From the NCBI GenBank assembly GCA_964500775.1, contig CAZCQG010000032.1, positions 1-20,459 on the forward strand: a stretch of DNA of 20,459 nucleotides, read 5' to 3'. The DNA is from CAZCQG01 sp964500775. GTDB taxonomy: Bacteria; Campylobacterota; Campylobacteria; Campylobacterales; CAZCQG01. The position numbers and the translations under genes were made by a program. Shown piece by piece: positions 1 to 7,143 of the stretch. Under the pieces are notes generated by a model. That model saw nothing but the letters and a program-made list of their open reading frames with translations, was not told the origin of the DNA and searched no databases. How positions within the stretch are numbered: the stretch's first letter is position 1; every line of letters starts with the position of its first letter.

Positions 1-915
1 CGAACTGTCCGCCGACGTAGAGAGCGCACTTTGAAGCACGCTCGCAAACCAACCGTATCCCCCTAACGCAAAAAACAAAACAGCCACCAAAGCAAATATC
101 ACATAGAGGACTTTCTCTTGCATCTGCTCTTTTAATTTAAAAAATATACCCCAAAGCACGACTGCTAATGCTAATTTTACGTATATATCCGCCGCCAATA
201 TAGATACGGCTATGAGCGAAAGCAACTTATAGTTAAATTTTTCTCTCCTATCAAAAAAGAGGGTATACGCCAATAAAAGATAGAATGAACCGTTGGCAAT
301 ATGCCAACCGCCTGTATGCCACATCGCCCCATAGATAGCAAAGATCGGAACAAACAGCATTGCAATATAGCTTTTTCTCTGGATACTCCAAATAAGCGAT
401 GTAATAAAAAAGGTCGGCAATACTACGATAAGCAAGTCGGTATCATAATAACCCGTCATCGTCCTATTGTAATAACTCCAAGCTATAGGTGCTATCAGAG
501 CCGCAATAAATCCGATCGTATACTGCCTAAATGCCGCACCTAATAAAAACACGGGTATCGCCAGTAAAGAGCCGAAAACCGCCGGCATATATAAAATGAC
601 GGTTTCTAGTTTGATGTGGGTCAACTTTACAATGTATGCCGTGAGAATCGATAACGGTGAAGTTACGGGAGAGAGATCATTGTCCTGATGGGTGCCGGCG
701 ATTATATCCCTTGCCCCTTCGGCATACCAGTATCCGTCATTTGTATTTATCATTATTTGATCATTCCAATAAAAATTCGGAGCTTCGTTAAACATATCCA
801 CCCATGCCAACCTTGCGACCACGGCAAAAGCATATGCAAGAAGCATCATTAAGACAACGAGTTTAATGTCGAATTTTTCTTCTTTTAATCCCAAAACATC
901 GTATAAAAATCTCAT
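1..915 (-). CDS. pglB: PglB/STT3-type oligosaccharyltransferase, N-terminal part (runs off the left edge)
   Basis: Catalytic membrane enzyme that moves a lipid-linked oligosaccharide onto asparagine of periplasmic proteins. I translated the minus strand from the ATG at 915. The frame stays open for 305 codons to base 1, so the C-terminal part (WWD motif and periplasmic domain) lies outside; family proteins are about 700 residues. Recognisable blocks, compared with remembered C. jejuni PglB: NDGYWYAEGARD at residues 59-70, with D60 matching the first-loop metal-binding Asp, and YYNRTMTGYYDTDLL at 148-162, with D158 and D160 matching the DxD pair that binds metal and lipid pyrophosphate. Hydrophobic segments are spread throughout (about 19-38, 107-127, 133-147, 161-177, 184-198, 208-222, 230-258, 269-290). 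An AAGG lies 6 nt before the ATG. It follows uvrA by 42 bp on the same strand and is probably co-transcribed with it. Identity is firm; sugar and sequon specificity cannot be judged from this part. Confidence 0.93.
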   Translation of the reverse strand, partial: MRFLYDVLGLKEEKFDIKLVVLMMLLAYAFAVVARLAWVDMFNEAPNFYWNDQIMINTNDGYWYAEGARDIIAGTHQDNDLSPVTSPLSILTAYIVKLTHIKLETVILYMPAVFGSLLAIPVFLLGAAFRQYTIGFIAALIAPIAWSYYNRTMTGYYDTDLLIVVLPTFFITSLIWSIQRKSYIAMLFVPIFAIYGAMWHTGGWHIANGSFYLLLAYTLFFDRREKFNYKLLSLIAVSILAADIYVKLALAVVLWGIFFKLKEQMQEKVLYVIFALVAVLFFALGGYGWFASVLQSALSTSADSS

Positions 916-957
916 TCCAAGCCTTTTAAAAAATATTTACAATTATAGTTAAATAGC

Positions 958-3771
958 CTAAATCCCCAACTCTTTGGCGAGGAATTCCCCTGTGTAGCTC
1001 CCGTTTTGTTTGTAATTTTTACCCAAACTTTCAGGCGTGCCGGCATCTATTACCTTTCCCCCTTTGCTACCGCCCTCGGGTCCCATATCGATGACATAGT
1101 CGGCGTTTTTTACCACATCTAAGTTGTGCTCTATGACTACCACGCTGTTACCCAAATCGGTGAGGTGATGGAGCACTTTTACTAGCCTATCGACGTCGGC
1201 GAAGTGCAGACCCGTAGTAGGCTCATCAAGGACGTAGAGCGTTTTGCCCGTATCTTTACGGCTAAGCTCTTTGCTTAGTTTAATTCTCTGTGCCTCGCCC
1301 CCGCTTAGGGTCGTGGCGTTTTGCCCGAGGGTGATGTAGCCCAGCCCCACGTCGCTTAGGGTACGGAGTTTGGATTCTATCTTGGGGATCGTGCTAAAGA
1401 ATTCTAGCGCCTCTTGGACGCTCATATTGAGGACATCCGAAATGCTTTTCCCTTTATAGCGGATCTCTAATGTCTGTCTATTGTATCTACTACCGCCGCA
1501 TGCGTCGCATTTGACCATTACGTCGGGGAGGAAGTGCATCTCGATTTTGATCTCTCCCTCCCCTTGGCATTTCTCGCACCTGCCACCTTTGACGTTGAAG
1601 CTAAATCTCCCTACGCCGTATCCGCGCACCTTCGCCTCTTTGGTTTGGGCGAAAATAGTCCGAATCTCATCCATGACGCCCGTATAGGTCGCGGGATTAC
1701 TTCTAGGCGTCCTTCCTATAGGGCTTTGGTCGAGATAAATCACTTTGTCGCACCGCTCCAAGCCCTCTATCTCCACGCCGTCTACCTTCTTGACTTTACG
1801 GCTATGATTGAGAAGCTCTTTTGCCACGGGGAGCAATGTTTGGAGTATCAGGGAGCTTTTGCCGCTACCGCTGACACCCGTGATCGCCACGAGGTTTGCT
1901 AGCGGTATTTCTACGTCGAGATTCTCGATATTGTTGATATTGACGTTTTTGATCGCTATCCAATCGCTTTGCGGTCGCCGTTTAAAATACTCGATTTTTT
2001 TCTTGCCGCTGATATAGTCGCTCGTCAAAGTGCCGCTTTTTTTCAGCGCCTTTATATCGCCGCTAAATACGATCTCCCCGCCAAATCTCCCCGCTCCCGG
2101 ACCTATGTCTATGATATAGTCGGCGCATTCGATGGTCTCTTTGTCGTGCTCGACGACAAAGACGCTATTCCCTTTTTGCTGGAGATTCCGCAATGTTTTG
2201 ATAAGCTTCAGCGTATCGCGTTCATGTAGTCCGATGCTCGGCTCATCCAGTACATACATCACTCCCGTTAGCCCGCTGCCGATTTGCGAAGCGATGCGGA
2301 TTCGCTGCGATTCTCCGCCGCTTATGCTTCTGGCATCTCGCCCGAGACTTAGATACCCTAGTCCCACTTCGTAGAGGAAGTTGAGCCGCTCGCGTATCTC
2401 TTTGAGGATCGGTTCGCTGATCATTTTTTCTTGCGGATTCAAATAGGCGAAATTGGCATCGTCCATAAAAAATGCGTAGCACGCTTCAATAGGCATCGAG
2501 ATAAGCTCGCCGATCCCCTTCTCCGCCACGCGCACCGCCAACGAACTACGGCTTAGTCGGAATCCTTTGCACTCGGGGCACACTTTTTCGCTCATATAGT
2601 CGTTCAGGTCTTTATCATCTTTGAACATATCATAAGCGATTTTAATGATACCGCTAAAGGTGCGTTTGATAGTCGTATTTTTCCATTCGATGTCAAACTC
2701 GCTCGGACTTCCGTGGAGGATGAGCTTTTGAGCATATTCGGGTATTTCGTCGAAGCTTTTTGTGATGTCAATCTTTTCGCTTGCGCAAAAGGCCTTGAAG
2801 AGGTTGAAATAATACCCTTTGTTAAATCCGTAGATAATCTTCACCCCGCCGCGCTCTAGCGGCAGATGAGGGTCGATGATCTTTTTGATGTCTAGCGTAA
2901 ATTTCATCCCTAGCCCGTCGCACTCGCTGCACGCCCCTTTTGGGGAGTTGAACGAAAAGCTCAAAGGTTCTAGCGGCTCGAAGCTCACTTTGCAATCAAA
3001 GCACGCCATGTGCTCGCTGTAGTGGATGTATTTGTTGGGCAGCCCCACCTCTTCGTGATTCATTACTTCCAGCTCCACCTCGCCGAAGCTCTCTTGGAGC
3101 GCTTTCTCCACCGCTTCTGCGACCCGTTGGCGGTTTTCTTCGGTGATGGTGATTCTATCGACGACTATTTTTATGGTGTGTTTTTTGTTTTTCCCTAGCT
3201 CTATCTCTTCGTCCAGTCGCGCTACGACGCCATCAATCACGGCGCGCACGTACCCTTTTTGGCGCAAGAACTCTATCTCTTTGGCGAACGTCCCTTTTTT
3301 CTCGCGAAAAATAGGGGCGAGAATCATCGTTTTGGCACCGTCAGGCAGCTGCATTACCTGCTCGATGATGTCGCTTGTAGACATCTCGGAGATGGGTTTG
3401 CCGCAAAGGTGACAATGCTGTTTCCCCACTCTGGCAAACAAAAGTCTAAAGTAGTCGTATATCTCGGTGATAGTCCCCACTGTAGAGCGGGGATTCTTGG
3501 AGGTGGTCTTCTGATCTATCGCGATAGCGGGGGTGAGCCCCTCTATCTTGTCTACATTCGGCTTCCCTACCCTGTCCAAAAACTGTCTAGCGTAGCTAGA
3601 GAGCGATTCGATATACCGTCGCTGCCCTTCGGCGTAGAGCGTGTCAAACGCCAATGTACTTTTGCCGCTACCGCTAAGTCCCGTAAATACGACGAGTTTA
3701 TTTTTGGGAATCTCGATATTGATATTTTTTAGATTGTGCTCTTTTGCGCCGTAAACTCTGATTTTATCCAT
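958..3771 (-). CDS. uvrA: Excinuclease ABC subunit UvrA
   Basis: Damage-recognition ATPase of nucleotide excision repair; it loads UvrB at distorted DNA in the cytoplasm. At 937 residues it is full length (E. coli about 940). Two ABC ATPase halves are visible. The first has Walker A GLSGSGKS at 31-38, signature SGGESQR at 483-489 and Walker B YVLDEP at 505-510. The second has Walker A GVSGSGKS at 631-638, signature LSGGEAQR at 821-828 and Walker B at 845-850. Cysteine pairs C256/C259 with C280/C283, and C731/C734 with C754/C757, form the zinc modules; further CxxC motifs sit at 120-123 and 397-400. The UvrB-binding insertion follows residue 125. The ATG overlaps the end of the upstream TSUP gene by 8 bp, and a GGAGAG 6 nt before it lies within that gene, which suggests translational coupling. 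Nothing looks damaged. Confidence 0.98.
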   Translation of the reverse strand: MDKIRVYGAKEHNLKNINIEIPKNKLVVFTGLSGSGKSTLAFDTLYAEGQRRYIESLSSYARQFLDRVGKPNVDKIEGLTPAIAIDQKTTSKNPRSTVGTITEIYDYFRLLFARVGKQHCHLCGKPISEMSTSDIIEQVMQLPDGAKTMILAPIFREKKGTFAKEIEFLRQKGYVRAVIDGVVARLDEEIELGKNKKHTIKIVVDRITITEENRQRVAEAVEKALQESFGEVELEVMNHEEVGLPNKYIHYSEHMACFDCKVSFEPLEPLSFSFNSPKGACSECDGLGMKFTLDIKKIIDPHLPLERGGVKIIYGFNKGYYFNLFKAFCASEKIDITKSFDEIPEYAQKLILHGSPSEFDIEWKNTTIKRTFSGIIKIAYDMFKDDKDLNDYMSEKVCPECKGFRLSRSSLAVRVAEKGIGELISMPIEACYAFFMDDANFAYLNPQEKMISEPILKEIRERLNFLYEVGLGYLSLGRDARSISGGESQRIRIASQIGSGLTGVMYVLDEPSIGLHERDTLKLIKTLRNLQQKGNSVFVVEHDKETIECADYIIDIGPGAGRFGGEIVFSGDIKALKKSGTLTSDYISGKKKIEYFKRRPQSDWIAIKNVNINNIENLDVEIPLANLVAITGVSGSGKSSLILQTLLPVAKELLNHSRKVKKVDGVEIEGLERCDKVIYLDQSPIGRTPRSNPATYTGVMDEIRTIFAQTKEAKVRGYGVGRFSFNVKGGRCEKCQGEGEIKIEMHFLPDVMVKCDACGGSRYNRQTLEIRYKGKSISDVLNMSVQEALEFFSTIPKIESKLRTLSDVGLGYITLGQNATTLSGGEAQRIKLSKELSRKDTGKTLYVLDEPTTGLHFADVDRLVKVLHHLTDLGNSVVVIEHNLDVVKNADYVIDMGPEGGSKGGKVIDAGTPESLGKNYKQNGSYTGEFLAKELGI

Positions 3772-4501
3772 GCATTACTCTCCACGTCATCATAAAAAGG
3801 ATGACAAAATATAGTCCGATAATTAATTTTTTATGTCTTTTGGGGTCGCTTTTTCCAAGGAGATATATCCCGACACTCACTCCCGCCAAAGAGGCGACAC
3901 CTACGATAAAGCCGCTACGGTAGTCCACGTAGCCGTTGTATGCCATACTCAAAAATCCCGAAAACGACGAAAATACGACATAAAACAACGACATCGAGAC
4001 GGATTGCTTTATCGAATATCCCGCATACCCGACGAGTAACGGTCCCATGATGAGCGCTCCCCCTACGCCGAGCGTGATAGAAACGATACCCGTAATAAAG
4101 CCCGCCCCTATGAAAAAAAGAGGGTTTGTAAGTTTCTCTCCCGTAGTTTCCGTTTTTGCTCTGAAAAATCTATAAATCGCAAAAATGATAAGCAACGTAA
4201 ACAAAAGCTCTAACTCCCAGTTCTCAAAAAACCCGAGTAAAAAGCCGCTGAACGAAGCCCCTACTAAACCGCCTATCCCCGCATAAATGCCGCTTTTAAG
4301 GTCGAATGGATTTTTTTTGAAATTGAGTATCGAGCCAAACGTACTGGAAAAAAACATCTGCATCACCGAGACGGCTATCGCCCCTTTGATACTAAAGCCC
4401 GCGAGCATCAAGGCAGGTACTAAAAACGTCCCTCCGCCCACACCGAAGAATCCCGCGATAAATCCTATAAATAGCCCGAGTATCGCTAGATAACCATCCA
4501 A
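3764..4501 (-). CDS. TSUP (TauE/SafE) family membrane transporter
   Basis: Predicted inner-membrane permease of 245 residues with about seven or eight hydrophobic segments and very short loops, typical of the sulfite exporter TauE/SafE (TSUP) family. The internal duplication of the family is visible: GFFGVGGGTFLVPAL around 18-32 in the first half and LGVGGALIMGPLL around 144-156 in the second, each with the glycine-rich signature. A polar loop (about 114-126) separates the halves. Known family substrates include sulfite, sulfonates and other small organosulfur or organic anions; the sequence does not say which applies here. The start is TTG, chosen because AAAGGGG lies 5 nt upstream and there is no better ATG. 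It is first in a minus-strand unit with uvrA and pglB, and a TATAAT box lies just upstream. Confidence 0.85.
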   Translation of the reverse strand: MDGYLAILGLFIGFIAGFFGVGGGTFLVPALMLAGFSIKGAIAVSVMQMFFSSTFGSILNFKKNPFDLKSGIYAGIGGLVGASFSGFLLGFFENWELELLFTLLIIFAIYRFFRAKTETTGEKLTNPLFFIGAGFITGIVSITLGVGGALIMGPLLVGYAGYSIKQSVSMSLFYVVFSSFSGFLSMAYNGYVDYRSGFIVGVASLAGVSVGIYLLGKSDPKRHKKLIIGLYFVILFMMTWRVMHG

Positions 4502-4522
4502 TTTTTCCCCTTTAAGGTCGTG

Positions 4523-4528
4523 ATTATA
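4523..4528 (-). promoter_or_regulatory. Candidate sigma-70 -10 box for the TSUP-uvrA-pglB unit
   Basis: The minus strand reads TGACTATAATCACG, which contains a perfect TATAAT about 22 nt upstream of the TTG start of the TSUP gene. No -35 hexamer of consensus quality is visible at the usual distance. This is common in Campylobacterota, whose housekeeping promoters rely on the -10 box and T-rich upstream DNA. Inferred from motif and position only. Confidence 0.55.
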
Positions 4529-4550
4529 GTCAAAATATGTTTAAGGGCGT

Positions 4551-4568
4551 TTGGAATTGAAATTGCTT
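4551..4568 (+). promoter_or_regulatory. Candidate sigma-54 (RpoN) promoter upstream of the J-domain gene
   Basis: The plus strand reads TTGGAA, six bases, then TTGCTT. The GG at 4553-4554 and the GC at 4565-4566 are separated by exactly 10 bases, the fixed -24/-12 geometry of sigma-54 promoters. The flanking bases match the Campylobacterota flavour of the consensus (GGAA...TTGCTT) used for middle flagellar genes. A transcript would start near 4578, giving a leader of about 23 nt with the AAAGGA ribosome-binding site of the gene at 4601. It lies in an intergenic region in the correct orientation. Confidence 0.6.
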
Positions 4569-4600
4569 CGATTACGCGAAAACTTTTACAAAGGATTTGG

Positions 4601-5404
4601 ATGCGAATCGAGCTGTTTGAAAATTGGATTCAAATTAGCATTGACGAAAAAAGCGCGATTCTCAAAAAAGCCAAAAGCTTTGCATTAAAACATTTCGCTG
4701 AATTTTTACAGCTCTCCTCTTCGGTGATAGTACTCGATGAAGAGAAAGAGCGCTATAAAAAGCGGTATTTTATCAATTGGATATACCACCTAAGCGTCAC
4801 CAAAGAGCGCGACAAAGAACGTGTACTCCTCGCGAAACTCCTCGGCAGCACGCACCTCCCTATCCGTATAAAAACCACGAGCAACTCTAGCGTCGTAGAA
4901 AACGTCAAAGTCTCTATGGAGATGCTCTCCAACGACCGTACCGTCTTTCGACTCGACAAGCAAAACCGTTTAGCGAGACGCTACCTCATCTCCTCATTTA
5001 GAGAACATATCGTGGGATACGGCAAAAAAGAGTTGTTTTTGGATAACACTAAAGAGGCTTTTTGGGAGCAGCTCATCGCGACGTTCCAAGAAAAGATCAT
5101 CCACAACGTCTCACTCCAGTTCGAGTACGACAAACACGGCTCCAATAACGCCAGATTTGAAAGCCACAGCGCCTACCACACCGCTAGCGAAAGAATCTTG
5201 CGCAAAGCATACGCTATACTTGAATGCGACATCAACGACACTTTCGAAAAGATAAAAACAACTTATTTAAAAATGGCAAAAGAGTACCATCCCGACCGCG
5301 TCCACGGACAAGACGAGCTCACTATCAAACGCTACACGGAGAAATTTCGACTCATACAAGAGGCATATGAGACGATAAAAAATAACCACCATTTGGCGGC
5401 GTAG
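4601..5404 (+). CDS. J-domain (DnaJ-like) co-chaperone with unassigned N-terminal region
   Basis: A 267-residue protein whose last 65 or so residues form a J domain. The helix around 200-208 (ILRKAYAIL) leads to helix II, LKMAKEYHPDRVHG, with the essential HPD tripeptide at 230-232, then helix III at about 243-261. J domains stimulate the ATPase of a DnaK-type Hsp70. The Gly/Phe and zinc-finger regions of true DnaJ are absent, so it is a specialised type with a C-terminal J domain. The N-terminal 195 residues are mixed alpha/beta, with no signal peptide or membrane segment, and I do not recognise them. The frame is open from 4520, but I chose the ATG at 4601 because AAAGGA lies 5 nt upstream and the extra 27 codons would cover the promoter. 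It is transcribed alone, divergent from the TSUP gene, with a putative sigma-54 promoter in front. Confidence 0.85.
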   Translation: MRIELFENWIQISIDEKSAILKKAKSFALKHFAEFLQLSSSVIVLDEEKERYKKRYFINWIYHLSVTKERDKERVLLAKLLGSTHLPIRIKTTSNSSVVENVKVSMEMLSNDRTVFRLDKQNRLARRYLISSFREHIVGYGKKELFLDNTKEAFWEQLIATFQEKIIHNVSLQFEYDKHGSNNARFESHSAYHTASERILRKAYAILECDINDTFEKIKTTYLKMAKEYHPDRVHGQDELTIKRYTEKFRLIQEAYETIKNNHHLAA

Positions 5405-5422
5405 AATCTAAGGGCTAAATAT

Positions 5423-5509
5423 TTGGATTATGATTGTAATGGTGTTATAGACAGTGAAAATTGCCAAAAAAAATTATACTCTTCCCCTGTGATACTTTTT
5501 CTACAATAA
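5423..5509 (+). CDS. Possible 28-residue mini-ORF with an EF-hand/dockerin-like loop
   Basis: In the same frame as the J-domain gene and just past its TAG stop, the sequence reads DYDCNGVIDSENC. This resembles a calcium-binding loop of the DxDxNGxID type found in EF-hands, dockerins and thrombospondin-type-3 or MopE-like repeats. There is no ATG. A TTG at 5423 is preceded by AAGGG with about 8 nt spacing, and the frame closes with TAA at 5507-5509, giving 28 residues. It could be a tiny gene, the remnant of a larger calcium-binding protein, a product of stop-codon read-through, or chance. It has no recognisable partner, and I have low confidence that it is translated. Confidence 0.2.
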   Translation: MDYDCNGVIDSENCQKKLYSSPVILFLQ

Positions 5510-5531
5510 CATTTTTTTAAACCACACGCGC

Positions 5532-5537
5532 TACAAT
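5532..5537 (+). promoter_or_regulatory. Candidate -10 box for the coiled-coil/nadK/recN unit
   Basis: TACAAT, one mismatch from TATAAT, lies 45 nt upstream of the ATG at 5583 and has a T-rich stretch (about 5513-5519) upstream in place of a -35 box. A second TACAAT at 5502-5507 is an alternative. Motif evidence only. Confidence 0.35.
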
Positions 5538-5582
5538 ACTCTCTTAGAATAAAGAACACCAAAAAAACAAAAGAGTACCCAC

Positions 5583-6269
5583 ATGCAAGAAGAGACGCAA
5601 GAAAAAAATAATGAATTGATAGAAGAATCCCCTCAAGAGAGCGGCGGAATGTTCGTTCCTGTCATTGTCGTTTTTATTCTACTCGCCATCATCGGCGGTG
5701 CGGTCACCTATTTTTTTAACGTGCAAAAAAAAGTAGAACAGGAATTAGCCGCTAAAAACGGTATCCCCGAAGAAAAAAAGATCAATGAAGAACTAGCAAA
5801 GGTCTACGAGCAAAGGATAGGCTCTCTTATGAAAAAAGTCGAAGAGCAGCAAGTCGAGATAAAAAGGCTCAGCCAGTTGCTTGCCGATTCTAAAAATACC
5901 ACGGCTCAAGTCGCCAATATCCCAAAACCAAAATCGATTCTCGTGGCTGAATGTACCGATATGGAAGTGGGCAAATGGAATATCTCGACGGAATGCAAAA
6001 GCAACCTCATAGCAGGCATCAATCAAAACATACAAAACCAAAAAAATATCATCGCATGGGAAGTGATCCCCATCGTGGATGAAAAACCCTATGCAGGCAG
6101 CTCGCCCGAACTCAAACAAGAAGGGCTTGCAAGCTATAGGACGAGAGATGCGCACGCACTTTTAGAAAATATCGATAAAGAGGATAGCCCCGTCTTTAAA
6201 GGGCTGACGCTGCAACAAAAAGAGCAAAGAGGCTTCAAGCTCAAAGCTTACTATATCCCGCAAAGCTAA
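5583..6269 (+). CDS. Single-pass membrane protein with coiled coil, unassigned C-terminal domain
   Basis: A 228-residue protein I cannot assign to a family. The acidic N-terminus (1-21) is followed by one strongly hydrophobic segment at about 24-46 (FVPVIVVFILLAIIGG), then a Lys/Glu-rich helix at about 47-103 that looks like a coiled coil. After a Pro-containing hinge (113-117) comes a C-terminal domain at 118-228 with two cysteines (C124, C138) that could pair. The topology is probably N-in with the bulk in the periplasm. The stretch EGLASYRTRDAHALLEN (180-196) loosely recalls the helix of OmpA-type peptidoglycan-binding domains (GLSxxRAxxV), but the rest of that fold is not evident. The start is the ATG with AAGAG 7 nt upstream. 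It precedes nadK by 9 nt, so it is probably in the same operon, which says little about its role. Confidence 0.75.
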   Translation: MQEETQEKNNELIEESPQESGGMFVPVIVVFILLAIIGGAVTYFFNVQKKVEQELAAKNGIPEEKKINEELAKVYEQRIGSLMKKVEEQQVEIKRLSQLLADSKNTTAQVANIPKPKSILVAECTDMEVGKWNISTECKSNLIAGINQNIQNQKNIIAWEVIPIVDEKPYAGSSPELKQEGLASYRTRDAHALLENIDKEDSPVFKGLTLQQKEQRGFKLKAYYIPQS

Positions 6270-6278
6270 GAGTGTGCG

Positions 6279-7142
6279 ATGCTAGATGCCTTGAACACCG
6301 TAGGTATAGTACTCCGACCCGACACCCCCGAATTAAAAACATATTACTATAAAGTACGCTCCCTTTTTGAGCGCTACGGTATCAAATGTTTTATAGATAC
6401 CGACAGTGCCAAGATGATAGATGAAGAGGACGGCGCGGAGGAGTTTTACGCCCTCTGTATCAAATCTGATCTGCTTGTCTCCATCGGCGGCGACGGTACG
6501 CTCATAGCGGTAGTGCGGAAAAGTTTCGGCTTTAATAAACCGATACTCGGCATCAATATGGGACGACTCGGATTCCTCACCGATATTCAAAAAGACGAGA
6601 TTGAAACTTTTATCCACAAGCTTATGAAAAAAGATTACCGTATCGACAAACGGATGCTCATCGAAGCCGAGATTACCGGACCGAAAAAGAAAAAGATCCT
6701 AAATGCACTCAATGACGTAGTCGTGACGAGAAAACAACTCGCAAAAATGGTGAGTATCACCGCGAGTATCAATAAAGAGCCGCTCAATACCTACTTCGGC
6801 GATGGGCTTATCATCTCCACACCCACAGGCTCTACGGCGTACAATATCAGCTGCGGCGGTCCGATAGTGTACCCTTTTTCGCAGATATTCATCATCACGC
6901 CCATTTGCCCGCACTCGCTCACCCAAAGACCTTTGGTACTCCCCGCAACGTTTGAGATGGACCTCAAGATAAACGACAAAGAAAACGGGGTCGTCGTGCT
7001 TGATGGGCAAGATGTCATAGAGATCACTCCGCAAGACACCCTCACCGTACGTATCGCAAAAGAAGAAGCACACCTCATCCACAAACACGAACGCGACTAC
7101 TTCAAGATACTGCGGGAAAAATTTAGCTGGGGAAATAAATAG
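6279..7142 (+). CDS. nadK: NAD kinase
   Basis: ATP-dependent phosphorylation of NAD to NADP, the only de novo route to NADP; a cytoplasmic enzyme. At 287 residues it is of normal length. Family motifs are in order: GGDGT at 70-74 (nucleotide-binding, catalytic Asp71), NMGRLGFL at 93-100, the ND pair at 145-146, and the glycine-rich GDGLIISTPTGSTAY at 174-188, followed by GGPIVYP. The ATG lies 9 nt after the stop of the preceding membrane-protein gene, with a weak AAGAG upstream. Its TAG is followed after one base by the TTG start of recN, so the two are surely co-transcribed and probably translationally coupled. Confidence 0.97.
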   Translation: MLDALNTVGIVLRPDTPELKTYYYKVRSLFERYGIKCFIDTDSAKMIDEEDGAEEFYALCIKSDLLVSIGGDGTLIAVVRKSFGFNKPILGINMGRLGFLTDIQKDEIETFIHKLMKKDYRIDKRMLIEAEITGPKKKKILNALNDVVVTRKQLAKMVSITASINKEPLNTYFGDGLIISTPTGSTAYNISCGGPIVYPFSQIFIITPICPHSLTQRPLVLPATFEMDLKINDKENGVVVLDGQDVIEITPQDTLTVRIAKEEAHLIHKHERDYFKILREKFSWGNK

Positions 7143-7143
7143 C

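Larger units (their letters stand above)
5405..5582. other. 178-bp intergenic region with a mini-ORF and candidate -10 boxes
   Basis: AT-rich gap between the J-domain gene and the coiled-coil gene. It holds the EF-hand-like mini-ORF listed separately, two TACAAT boxes (5502-5507 and 5532-5537) and a T-rich run at about 5513-5519. I see no convincing rho-independent terminator for the J-domain gene: there is no GC-rich stem followed by a T tract. Confidence 0.5.

Noticed and set aside
301..543. Plus-strand 80-codon ORF
   Set aside because: It lies antisense to the coherent pglB reading frame and shows no family features.
3259..3732. 157-codon plus-strand ORF within uvrA
   Set aside because: Antisense shadow of the conserved N-terminal part of uvrA; no ribosome-binding site or recognisable domain.
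5583..6269. Possible PglB N-glycosylation sites in the membrane-anchored protein
   Set aside because: The N-x-S/T sites (SKNTT, KWNIS) lack the acidic residue at -2 required by the usual bacterial sequon.
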